From contig CALCPB010000503.1 in the NCBI GenBank assembly GCA_937897665.1, forward strand, positions 1 to 7,098: a DNA stretch of 7,098 nucleotides, in the 5' to 3' direction. The notes below the pieces were generated by a model. That model saw nothing but the letters and a program-made list of their open reading frames with translations, had not been told where the DNA came from and searched no databases. Positions 1-6,191 of the stretch are shown one piece after another. A program made the translations under genes and the position numbers. The number at the start of each line of letters is the position of its first letter. Position 1 is the stretch's first letter. Origin of the DNA: an uncultured Halomicronema sp. (GTDB lineage Bacteria; Cyanobacteriota; Cyanobacteriia; Phormidesmidales; Phormidesmidaceae).

Positions 1-550
1 GGCCTCAGGGTCAGGTAAATCAACCTTTATGCGATCGCTCTACGCCAATTACCGCATTGATCAGGGCGCAATTTGGGTCAAGCATTTAGGTGGCTGGGTC
101 AACTTGCCGACCTTACTGCCCCACGACTTGATTGCTGTGCGGCAGCAGACGATCGGGTATGTCAGCCAGTTTTTGCGCGTGATTCCCCGCGTTCCCGCTT
201 GGGAGGTTGCGGCTGAACCGCTGATGAATTTGGGCGTTGACGCCGACGCTGCCCAAGCGGCCGTGCAGGCCTTTTTTTGCCTCTTGCAGCTGCCAGAACG
301 CCTGTGGCACCTATCGCCCACCACCTTTTCGGGGGGTGAAAAGCAGCGGGTGAATATCGCCTATGCCTTCTCCGTGGACTATCCCATTTTGCTGTTGGAT
401 GAACCGACCTCCGCATTGGATGCTGCTAATCGGGAGGTAGTCATGCAGCTCATTGAAGAACGTAAGGCAAAAGGGTGTGCCATGGTCGGCATTTTTCATG
501 ACGACGAAGTGCGCGATCGTGTCTGCGATCGCGTCCTGCATTTCGGTTAA
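1..550 (+). CDS. phnL: Phosphonate C-P lyase system ATP-binding protein PhnL (5' partial)
   Basis: This is an ABC-type ATPase fold protein cut by the left edge; the reading frame is open from base 2. The window starts inside the Walker A motif (ASGSGKST, bases 2-25). About 40 N-terminal residues are missing, judged from the roughly 226-residue E. coli PhnL. Then come the Q-loop (YVSQF, about 158-172), a phrase typical of PhnL (SQFLRVIPR, about 164-190), the ERLWHLSPTTFSGGEKQRVN signature region (about 296-355), Walker B plus catalytic Glu (ILLLDEP, 386-406), the D-loop SALD and the H-loop His (497-499). In the C-P lyase pathway PhnL joins PhnG-PhnJ in the early steps that couple phosphonate to ATP-derived ribose triphosphate. 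It acts in the cytoplasm and is not a classical importer subunit. The next gene is convergent, so phnL is probably last in its operon; phnG-phnK should lie to the left. The PhnL motif match is strong; the operon is inferred. Confidence 0.93.
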   Translation, partial: ASGSGKSTFMRSLYANYRIDQGAIWVKHLGGWVNLPTLLPHDLIAVRQQTIGYVSQFLRVIPRVPAWEVAAEPLMNLGVDADAAQAAVQAFFCLLQLPERLWHLSPTTFSGGEKQRVNIAYAFSVDYPILLLDEPTSALDAANREVVMQLIEERKAKGCAMVGIFHDDEVRDRVCDRVLHFG

Positions 551-571
551 AACATTGATGCTCGCGATCTC

Positions 572-596
572 AGAGGTTTGACAGTGCCCAACCTCT
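572..596. terminator. Small hairpin between convergent phnL and gyrA
   Basis: A perfect 7-bp inverted repeat, AGAGGTT (572-578) and AACCTCT (590-596), with an 11-nt loop lies 21 bp after the phnL stop and 37 bp after the gyrA stop. Its place between two convergent genes fits a shared terminator. There is no T-run directly after it on either strand, so it is not a textbook intrinsic terminator. It could instead protect mRNA 3' ends or be chance. Confidence 0.35.
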
Positions 597-633
597 AGGG
601 GAAACTCGGGGATCTGATTTAAGCGCCGTGCTT

Positions 634-3324
634 CTATTCCGCGTCTGCGTCGGTTGACTCGTCAGGGCTGGTGACGTCCGATTCCACCGGGGTCACGTTG
701 GTATCGACCGTGGTGATGTCGGCATCCGCTGCGGCTACTGTCGCTACGCCTTCGGTATCTACCGCCGCTCCCTCTGTTTCGGTGTCCTCACCATCCACCT
801 CATCTTCTTCCAGCTCCGCTGGCACGACGGCCACCGCCGCGATCGCGTCATCCTCATCCAGGCGCTGCAATCGCACGCCCTGCGCCGAGCGCGACTGAAT
901 CGAAATATCGTTCACCCGCTGGCGAATGATGATGCCACGATTGGTCACCAGCATCAGCTCTTCTGACTCATTGACGACTAACACTGCCACCAGTGAGTCA
1001 TCGTCTAGACGAAACTTCAGCGCTTTCAAGCCCATGCCCGCGCGATTTTGTAGCCGGAAGAGTTCAATGGGCACGCGCTTGCCCATCCCGCCTGCCGTAA
1101 TCACCAAGATCCAAGGCCCTGGTCTGTTCGTCGCGGCTTCATCCGAGTCGTCGTCATCGTCGGTGTCCGCAATTTCGGCTTCTGCCACTGCATCCGTCAC
1201 CTGGGAGGGCAGGATGTCCATGCTGATCAGCTCATCCCCATCGCGCAGGTTCATTGCCTTCACGCCTCGGGTCGGCCGACCCAAGGGCCGCAGCTGGTCA
1301 TCATCCGCCTTAAAGTGAATGGTCATGCCCTTGTGGGAGCCGATGAGAATGCTGTCACTGGTGCGAGCTAACCGCACCCAACGGAGCTGATCACCCTCCG
1401 CCAGAGAAATCGCAATGAGACCATTGGCGCGAATGCTGCTGAAGGCTGACAGGGCAGTCTTTTTGACGTAACCGCTTTGGGTCAGCATCACCAGATATTC
1501 GTCATCGGTGAATTCTTCAACGGCGATCACCGAGGTGATTTTTTCCTCTTTGGGGATGGGCAGCATCTGCACAATCGGAATCCCCTGGGAGGTGCGAGAC
1601 CCCTCTGGCAGCTGATAGGCGCGCAGGGAATAGGAGACACCGCGATCGCTAAAGAACAAAATGTGATCGTGGCAGCCACAGGTAATGAAGTGCTGAATGC
1701 CGTCGTCCTCTTTAATACGAGCGCCAGCTTTGCCGCGCGTGGCCCGGCTCTGCGCCTCGAAGGTATCGACGGGCATGCGCTTGATGTAGCCGTACTCTGT
1801 TACCAGAATGACGACCTGCTCGTTGGCAATTAGCGAAATATCAGTGAGGTCGCCCGTATCCGGCTCAATCACTGTGCGACGGTCATCGCCGAAGCGATCG
1901 TGCAGATTCTCTAGCTCCGACACGATGATGTCTAAGATCCGCTCGCGGCGGGCCAAAATATCTTGCAAGTCGGTAATGCGGGCCTGCAGTTCTTCGTGCT
2001 CGCGCTGAATCTTGTCGGTTTCTAGCGCGGTCAGACGGCGCAGCTGCATCTGCAAAATGGCGTCTGCCTGCACTTCTGTCAGGCCGTAACCTTCAATCAG
2101 CCCCTGCTTTGCTGTCGGCGTGTCCGCCGCATGACGAATCAGGGTAATGATGCCATCCATGTTGTCCATGGCAATCAAATAGCCCTGCAGGATATGATCC
2201 CGCTCTTCAGCCTTCCGCAGCTGATATTGGGTGCGGCGGGTAATGGTTTCTACCCGGAAGTCGACAAAGACTTCCAGCATGGGTTTCAGGCCCAGCAGTT
2301 GGGGCTCACCATTCACCAGCGACAGCATGTTGACGCCGAAGTTGCTTTGCAGCGGCGTTTGCTTGTACAAATTGTTCAACACCACCCGCGCATAGGCATC
2401 TCGCTTGAGTTCAATGACGATGCGCATGCCCTCGCGATCGCTTTCATCGCGGATGTCAGAGATGCCGTCTAACCGGCGCTCATTCACCATTTCGGCGATC
2501 TTTTCGATCATCGCCGCCTTGTTAGTTTGATACGGCAGCTCGGTGATGATAATGGCGTCGCGATCCGGACGGCCCCGCTGTTCAATCGTTTCGATATTCG
2601 CCACGCCGCGCATGGTGACGGAGCCCCGCCCGGTCGTGTAGGCATCGCGAATGCCCCGTGTGCCCAGAATTTGCGCCCCGGTGGGAAAATCTGGCCCCGG
2701 AATCATTTGCATGAGTTCTTCCAGGGAAATTTCGGGATTGCGAATCAGGGCGATGGTCCCGGTCAGCAGTTCGCGCAGGTTGTGGGGTGGAATGTTGGTG
2801 GCCATGCCTACCGCGATCCCTGAGGAGCCGTTGAGCAACAATTGGGGCACCCGTGCGGGCATGACAATTGGCTCTTGCTGCGACCCGTCGAAGTTATCGG
2901 CAAAGTCAACGGTTTCGGCTTCAATGTCTTGCAGTAGCGACTCACCGGTCAGCGCCTGCAGGCGACATTCGGTGTATCGCATGGCGGCGGGCGGGTCGTT
3001 ATCGATAGAGCCAAAGTTGCCGTGGCCGTTGATTAACGGTGCCCGCATCGAAAAGTCTTGGGCCATGCGCACGAGGGCGTCGTACACTGCCGTAGCACCG
3101 TGGGGATGATATTTACCCAACACTTCACCCACGACACGGGCGCACTTTCTAAACGGGCGATCGTAGGTTAACCCCAGCTCGTGCATGGCGTAGAGAATGC
3201 GGCGATGCACCGGCTTCAGCCCGTCTCTAGAATCTGGCAGCGCCCGCCCCACAATGACGCTCATAGCGTATTCCAAATAAGACCGGGACATTTCGTTCCG
3301 TAAGTCTGTGGGGATAATTGTCAT
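634..3324 (-). CDS. gyrA: DNA gyrase subunit A (GyrA)
   Basis: This is the DNA-cleaving and rejoining subunit of the type IIA topoisomerase that introduces negative supercoils with GyrB. Numbering is from the ATG at 3324 (896 aa; E. coli GyrA is 875). The winged-helix breakage-reunion domain holds the [10 protein letters not shown] motif, the quinolone pocket [10 protein letters not shown] (73-82) and catalytic Arg116-Tyr117 (AAMRYTECR). A coiled-coil follows (about 365-480). The C-terminal beta-pinwheel shows six blade motifs, for example VTEYGYIKR (508-516), LTQSGYVKK (614-622) and VTNRGIIIR (793-801). The six blades and a GyrA-box-like [10 protein letters not shown] (525-534) favour GyrA over ParC. 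Oddities are an Asp-rich insert (711-729) and an acidic tail from 837. The ATG is preferred to an in-frame TTG 18 bases upstream because GGAG lies between them and the family's PTDLRNEM start follows. There is no intein. Some cyanobacteria carry a second GyrA-like paralogue; this one matches the main form. Confidence 0.96.
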   Translation of the reverse strand: MTIIPTDLRNEMSRSYLEYAMSVIVGRALPDSRDGLKPVHRRILYAMHELGLTYDRPFRKCARVVGEVLGKYHPHGATAVYDALVRMAQDFSMRAPLINGHGNFGSIDNDPPAAMRYTECRLQALTGESLLQDIEAETVDFADNFDGSQQEPIVMPARVPQLLLNGSSGIAVGMATNIPPHNLRELLTGTIALIRNPEISLEELMQMIPGPDFPTGAQILGTRGIRDAYTTGRGSVTMRGVANIETIEQRGRPDRDAIIITELPYQTNKAAMIEKIAEMVNERRLDGISDIRDESDREGMRIVIELKRDAYARVVLNNLYKQTPLQSNFGVNMLSLVNGEPQLLGLKPMLEVFVDFRVETITRRTQYQLRKAEERDHILQGYLIAMDNMDGIITLIRHAADTPTAKQGLIEGYGLTEVQADAILQMQLRRLTALETDKIQREHEELQARITDLQDILARRERILDIIVSELENLHDRFGDDRRTVIEPDTGDLTDISLIANEQVVILVTEYGYIKRMPVDTFEAQSRATRGKAGARIKEDDGIQHFITCGCHDHILFFSDRGVSYSLRAYQLPEGSRTSQGIPIVQMLPIPKEEKITSVIAVEEFTDDEYLVMLTQSGYVKKTALSAFSSIRANGLIAISLAEGDQLRWVRLARTSDSILIGSHKGMTIHFKADDDQLRPLGRPTRGVKAMNLRDGDELISMDILPSQVTDAVAEAEIADTDDDDDSDEAATNRPGPWILVITAGGMGKRVPIELFRLQNRAGMGLKALKFRLDDDSLVAVLVVNESEELMLVTNRGIIIRQRVNDISIQSRSAQGVRLQRLDEDDAIAAVAVVPAELEEDEVDGEDTETEGAAVDTEGVATVAAADADITTVDTNVTPVESDVTSPDESTDADAE
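637..816 (-). other. Long acidic C-terminal tail of GyrA
   Basis: The last 60 residues (837-896) contain 22 Asp/Glu and no Lys or Arg, with many Thr, Val and Ala. In E. coli GyrA an acidic C-terminal tail is known to tune DNA wrapping and supercoiling. The tail here may do the same; that is inference. The stop is TAG at 634-636. Confidence 0.75.
1138..1194 (-). other. Acidic insert in the GyrA C-terminal pinwheel
   Basis: Residues 711-729 of GyrA form an Asp/Glu-rich, low-complexity stretch (core [11 protein letters not shown]) between the blade with [10 protein letters not shown] and the blade with ITAGGMGKR. It probably forms a flexible acidic loop on the DNA-wrapping domain. E. coli GyrA has no such loop at this point, as far as I recall. 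The reading frame is clean through it. Confidence 0.7.
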
Positions 3325-3336
3325 GGGGTTAGAAAG

Positions 3337-3340
3337 CTCC
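3337..3340 (-). promoter_or_regulatory. Shine-Dalgarno-like GGAG of gyrA
   Basis: GGAG on the minus strand sits 12 nt before the ATG at 3324. The spacing is long but usable. It lies downstream of the alternative TTG (3342-3340), so it can serve only the ATG, which decides the start choice. Confidence 0.45.
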
Positions 3341-3350
3341 AAAATCGTAA

Positions 3351-3405
3351 AAATTTAGCCTCCATCACAGACTCGAATCGTCTGTCTGCGATCGCGGCTA
3401 AATTT
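3351..3405. repeat. Nested inverted repeat upstream of gyrA
   Basis: Perfect 10-bp arms AAATTTAGCC (3351-3360) and GGCTAAATTT (3396-3405) enclose 35 bp. Within these lies a second perfect pair, ACAGAC (3367-3372) and GTCTGT (3380-3385), with a 7-nt loop, plus a HIP1 site (3388-3395). Just outside the outer arms the match continues imperfectly (CGTAA against CGAT when read from the gyrA strand). The structure ends 26 bp before the gyrA ATG and leaves the GGAG free. It could form a hairpin in the gyrA leader RNA, a cruciform in DNA, or an operator for a dimeric protein. Confidence 0.6.
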
Positions 3406-3432
3406 ATCGAAAAGTGTTTGACAGTATCACTC

Positions 3433-3441
3433 ATTTTATCA
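3433..3441 (-). promoter_or_regulatory. Possible extended -10 promoter element of gyrA
   Basis: The minus strand reads TGATAAAAT, an extended -10 (TGn) with five of six matches to TATAAT. No good -35 hexamer lies 16-18 bp upstream, which an extended -10 can tolerate. Transcription would start near 3426, giving a leader of about 100 nt that contains the whole nested inverted repeat. The assignment rests on motif matching only. Confidence 0.35.
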
Positions 3442-3519
3442 CGTTTTTTAGGTTCCAGAGAGGGGCGGTATGCTATGAGAACAGATGCTCAACACCGCAA
3501 CAGCGGAGTTTTTCAGCCT

Positions 3520-4467
3520 ATGGCTTCTCAGCTCACCGTGATCTATTCCGAGGCGTTTCTGCGGCACGAAACCGGCCCCCTCCATCCCGAAAATTCCGGT
3601 CGCTTAGGCGCAATTGCTCAAGCCCTTAAAACCGCGCCTTGGGCCACTCAATTACAGTGGCAGTCGCCCACCGCGATCGCTGACCGCGATCCAGATGGCG
3701 TTATTCGCGCGGTGCACCAGCCGCAGTACCTTAGTGCCCTGGCTCAGCTGGCGGCACGGGGCGGTGGGCGCCTTGACCCCGACACACCCGTTTCGCCCCA
3801 AAGCTTTGAGGTGGCGCTGCTGGCGGTAAACGGCTGGCTCGATGGCGTCGATTGTGTGTTGCAACAGCAGCAGTCGGCCTTTGTGCTGGCCCGCCCGCCC
3901 GGTCACCATGCCATCAGCGATCGCGGCATGGGGTTTTGTCTATTGAGCAATGCGGCGATCGCCGCCCACTATGCCCTGCAGCAGCCCGGTATTGACCGCG
4001 TCGCCATTTTGGATTGGGATGTGCACCACGGCAACGGCACCCAAGCCTTGGTTGAGCAAAATCCTCATATCGCCTACTGTTCGCTGCATCAGTCACCGGC
4101 CTATCCCGGCACGGGAGAGGCGAGTGAACGAGGGTTTCACCACAACGTGCTCAACATTCCCATGGCGTCGGGCAGCACCCTGGCGGAGTATCAGCCCCAA
4201 TTTGAGCAGACGGTGCTGCCGTTTTTACGCAACTTCAATCCCGATTTGCTAATCGTCAGTGCGGGCTATGACGCCAATCATGCTGATCCGCTGGCGGGGG
4301 TCTCGCTGCAGCCCTCAGACTACGGACTCTTCACTCGATACTGCCTCGACATTCAGCCCCATCTTCTCTTCGGGTTAGAAGGCGGGTATGACTACGAGGC
4401 GCTAGCCCAATCAGTGGTGGCTACGATCGCTGCTTGTCTGGAAACGGATATCGTTGGCGTCCGGTAG
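3520..4467 (+). CDS. Histone deacetylase family protein (class II-type Zn amidohydrolase)
   Basis: This is a 315-residue arginase/deacetylase-fold hydrolase that removes acetyl groups from an amine such as acetyl-lysine or an acetylated polyamine. It starts with the family's IYS..FL.H.TG..HPEN..RL segment (8-29). The active site is complete: RPPGHH (125-130, general-base His pair), DWDVHHGNGT (165-174, zinc ligands Asp167 and His169), SAGYDAN (247-253, third ligand Asp251) and GLEGGYD (285-291, transition-state Tyr290). No signal peptide is visible, so it is probably cytoplasmic. The ATG at 3520 is chosen because conserved sequence begins just after it and GGAG lies 11 nt upstream. An in-frame ATG at 3475 with a GAGGGG upstream would add 15 residues of non-family sequence. 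The gene is divergent from gyrA. The natural substrate cannot be told from sequence; AcuC-like protein deacetylation and polyamine deacetylation are both possible. Confidence 0.92.
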   Translation: MASQLTVIYSEAFLRHETGPLHPENSGRLGAIAQALKTAPWATQLQWQSPTAIADRDPDGVIRAVHQPQYLSALAQLAARGGGRLDPDTPVSPQSFEVALLAVNGWLDGVDCVLQQQQSAFVLARPPGHHAISDRGMGFCLLSNAAIAAHYALQQPGIDRVAILDWDVHHGNGTQALVEQNPHIAYCSLHQSPAYPGTGEASERGFHHNVLNIPMASGSTLAEYQPQFEQTVLPFLRNFNPDLLIVSAGYDANHADPLAGVSLQPSDYGLFTRYCLDIQPHLLFGLEGGYDYEALAQSVVATIAACLETDIVGVR

Positions 4468-4585
4468 CGATCGCGCTGTGAGCCTTCAACCCAAAGCGCC
4501 GGCATTGGTGACTAGGCTGCGGTTTACGGCCATGGCTTGAGGGAACTGGGCTCTGGTAACGTCCCCTTGGCAGACAGGTTTTCTA

Positions 4586-4632
4586 TCGGGGTTTGGCAGT
4601 GCCAAGCCCCGACGATCGATACGTTATTTTTA
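4586..4632 (+). terminator. Strong hairpin followed by a T-rich stretch, after the deacetylase gene
   Basis: Two 12-nt arms (4586-4597 and 4601-4612) pair fully with one G-U wobble and a 3-nt loop. The outer half is TCGGGG/CCCCGA and the inner half TTGGC/GCCAA. A T-rich stretch (TTATTTTT, 4624-4631) follows after 11 nt. The place, 118 bp past the deacetylase stop, fits its terminator, although the gap between stem and T-run is longer than usual. It could also be a repetitive palindromic element. Confidence 0.55.
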
Positions 4633-4659
4633 AGCCTCTGCCTTAAGGAAATCTACGGG

Positions 4660-4665
4660 TATGAT
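4660..4665 (+). promoter_or_regulatory. Possible -10 box for the pentapeptide/pilin-like gene
   Basis: TATGAT matches the sigma-70-type -10 consensus at five of six positions. It follows the hairpin/T-rich stretch and precedes the next gene by about 170 bp. The hexamer 17 bp upstream (TCTGCC) is a poor -35. This is a weak prediction. Confidence 0.25.
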
Positions 4666-4685
4666 GGGGACACATTCAGGGGATT

Positions 4686-4768
4686 CCTGATCCAGGAGGG
4701 GAGGCGTTTGAGGCGTTGTCCCGCTGCCGAAATCCGACTGGTGGTTTCTGACGCTCTACCTGATCCAG
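4686..4768 (+). repeat. Pair of 10-bp direct repeats CCTGATCCAG
   Basis: CCTGATCCAG occurs at 4686-4695 and 4759-4768, 73 bp apart, in the leader before the pentapeptide/pilin-like gene. The first copy is part of a small hairpin, TCCTG-ATC-CAGGA (4685-4697), that covers part of an AGGAGG motif. The repeat may be chance. Confidence 0.35.
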
Positions 4769-4836
4769 CTGGTTGATCCGCCGTTGCATCGCGCGATCGC
4801 GGCTGGCTGACGACTGTCGTTTCCCCCATCGCACCC

Positions 4837-4926
4837 ATGATGTTTTTTCCAACCGCTCCGCAATTAGGGTTGTCACTGGCTTTGACGCTGACGGGGAGTG
4901 CCCTGCTCGGCTCTGCCGCGATCGCC
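4837..4926 (+). other. Predicted signal peptide
   Basis: Residues 1-30 have a long hydrophobic stretch ending in SAAIA, an AxA signal peptidase I site, before ANPADIQQ. The n-region (MMFFPTAPQ) has no positive charge, which is unusual. The AIA cleavage motif is encoded by an in-frame HIP1 octamer (4918-4925). Confidence 0.7.
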
Positions 4927-6039
4927 GCGAACCCAGCCGATATTCAGCAACTCTTGCAAACCAACCTCTGCGAAAACTGTGATCTGTCGGAGGCGAACCT
5001 CCGCGGTCTCGACTTGCGGGACGCACAGTTGACCGGGGCCAATTTGCAAGGAGCCCGACTCAATTTTTCCGACTTGAGCCGAGCCGATTTGCGCCAGGCC
5101 AATCTGCAAGGTGCAGAAATTTCCGGTACCCGCTTTCAAGGCACCAACCTGCAGGCAGCAGATTTGACCGATGCGATCGTCACCAACGTCTGTCCTACCG
5201 TTTCTAGTGATACCGACTGGTTCATGACCTCCGACTGTGTCGCTTTAGATCTGGTGACAACCCTCGGCACGGAGCTGTGTGATCCCGTTTACGACCTGCA
5301 GGGCGTCGTTCCTGATTTGGATGAATGGCTAGACATCTGTTCCGCCGATTGGGAAGTGTATGCCTATTTGTTCTATGGGTATCCCGGTAGTCTAGACGGC
5401 ATCCAGCTCGGGGTTGATCTCTTAGGGGCTGACCTCACTGCCGCCCGCCTTACGGGCGTCGATCTCAGCGGTGCTGATCTACGCTATGCCCGACTCGACC
5501 AGACAGATCTGACCGGGGCCAAGTTTAACTATGCTCTGCTGTGGGAGGCCGATATTGTTGATGTTCAGAATGCTGACTTTGACGGTGCGATATCGACCCA
5601 GGCCGATGTGAGCACTATCCTGAGCAGCTTGTATGAGCAAAGTGAGATGCAGGTCTGGCAGCGTGAGGCCCAATCGTCATTAGGGGCGATGAATCGGGGA
5701 CAGCAGGCTTATTATTTGGAGGCTAGCGAATTTGCTCGTGAACTGTCGCTGCTACAAGTGGGCATTCCTCAGATTACTGAGGGCTATCGCTATGGCGTGG
5801 CCCAAATTGCGGATGATCATGTGATCAATCGCGCCGTGCCCCTGCAAGAAAATTTGGTTGCCTATATGGGGATTGCCTATCTCACTACAACCATTAATGG
5901 TGAAGGGATCTCCGCGACGCTCCTTTGCGAAGCCCAACTTGACAACCCCAGCCCGAACACGGCGATCGCGTTTACCCCGCCAGCCCAAGACGATGTTGCC
6001 GTCACCTGTCCTGACGGCTGGCAAGACGTCAATTTTTAA
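4837..6039 (+). CDS. Secreted pentapeptide-repeat protein with C-terminal type IV pilin-like G/H domain
   Basis: This 400-residue protein has several parts. A signal peptide (1-30, hydrophobic core LGLSLALTLTGSALLG, cleavage expected after AIA) is followed by CENC (45-48). Fourteen pentapeptide repeats (46-115) come next, then a Cys-containing acidic linker (116-190; Cys118, 134, 148, 168). Ten more pentapeptides (191-240) follow. The C-terminal domain (about 271-396) contains SSLGAMNRGQQAYYLE, LQVGIPQ, a Tyr-rich strand (YRYGV) and Cys364/Cys391. It resembles cyanobacterial type IV pilin-like G/H globular domains but lacks the N-terminal prepilin helix. The pentapeptides should form quadrilateral beta-helices; the protein is probably periplasmic or outside the cell. 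The pilin-like domain may bind pili or another surface. The first Met is used; a stop at 4774-4776 closes the frame upstream, no ATG, GTG or TTG lies between, and no Shine-Dalgarno is visible. The signal n-region has no Lys or Arg. Function is unknown. Confidence 0.88.
   Translation: MMFFPTAPQLGLSLALTLTGSALLGSAAIAANPADIQQLLQTNLCENCDLSEANLRGLDLRDAQLTGANLQGARLNFSDLSRADLRQANLQGAEISGTRFQGTNLQAADLTDAIVTNVCPTVSSDTDWFMTSDCVALDLVTTLGTELCDPVYDLQGVVPDLDEWLDICSADWEVYAYLFYGYPGSLDGIQLGVDLLGADLTAARLTGVDLSGADLRYARLDQTDLTGAKFNYALLWEADIVDVQNADFDGAISTQADVSTILSSLYEQSEMQVWQREAQSSLGAMNRGQQAYYLEASEFARELSLLQVGIPQITEGYRYGVAQIADDHVINRAVPLQENLVAYMGIAYLTTTINGEGISATLLCEAQLDNPSPNTAIAFTPPAQDDVAVTCPDGWQDVNF
5647..6024 (+). 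other. Type IV pilin-like G/H domain (no N-terminal helix)
   Basis: Residues 271-396 follow the pattern of cyanobacterial pilin-like proteins: a QREAQSSLGAMNRGQQAYYLE helix end, a FA..L..LQVGIP loop, a Tyr-rich strand, and YMGIAYLTT leading to LLCEAQ. The two cysteines (364 and 391) could close a C-terminal disulfide loop like that of type IV pilins. The match is from memory of the family pattern. Confidence 0.75.
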
Positions 6040-6191
6040 TGCTCTGACCGTACCGAGTACGTAAGTAGAGGGTGGGGAGTGTGAGAGTAGAGAGTTTCTC
6101 AAAACCAGCGTCTCCGCACTACACAGGTAGTATTTCCATTGACGGGGAAGGGTGGGTTCAAGGCCAGTGCGCCGACTCGTTAACGCTCGGC

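Larger units (their letters stand above)
4468..4836. other. 369-bp intergenic region without a convincing gene
   Basis: It holds a HIP1 site overlapping the deacetylase stop (4467-4474), a strong hairpin (4586-4612) and a T-rich stretch. A possible -10 box (4660-4665), an AGGAGG motif (4694-4699) and a 10-bp direct repeat (4686-4695, 4759-4768) follow. A frame open from TTG 4537 to 4776 has no recognisable family, domain or ribosome site at its start, and I do not call it a gene. No tRNA or known small RNA is recognised. Confidence 0.6.

Noticed and set aside
2950..3000. Possible intein near the GyrA active-site Tyr, known in some gyrA genes
   Set aside because: The sequence around the catalytic Tyr is continuous and matches inteinless GyrA.
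671..3109. Several open frames on the plus strand opposite gyrA
   Set aside because: Their translations are low-complexity or lack family motifs, and they mirror the codon pattern of a certain gyrA.
577..3425. Shared 9-mer TTTGACAGT at 577-585 and 3417-3425, flanking gyrA
   Set aside because: Too short to be attachment sites or transposon ends; no other similarity around the two copies.
3418..3450. Perfect -35 hexamer TTGACA (3418-3423) as promoter of the deacetylase gene
   Set aside because: No -10-like hexamer lies 16-18 bp downstream (ACGTTT at 17); the nearest AT-rich candidate is 21 bp away.
3418..3519. Longer start for the deacetylase (TTG 3418 or ATG 3475)
   Set aside because: The extra residues do not look like the family and the AGA/ACA-type codons differ from the gene body; ATG 3475 stays possible.
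4537..4776. 79-codon open frame from TTG in the gap before the pentapeptide gene
   Set aside because: No ribosome site at its TTG, no recognisable domain, and it runs through a strong hairpin and T-rich stretch.
6171..6191. GCCGA/TCGGC stem after the hydrolase stop as a terminator
   Set aside because: Only 5 bp with an 11-nt loop and no T-run on either strand.
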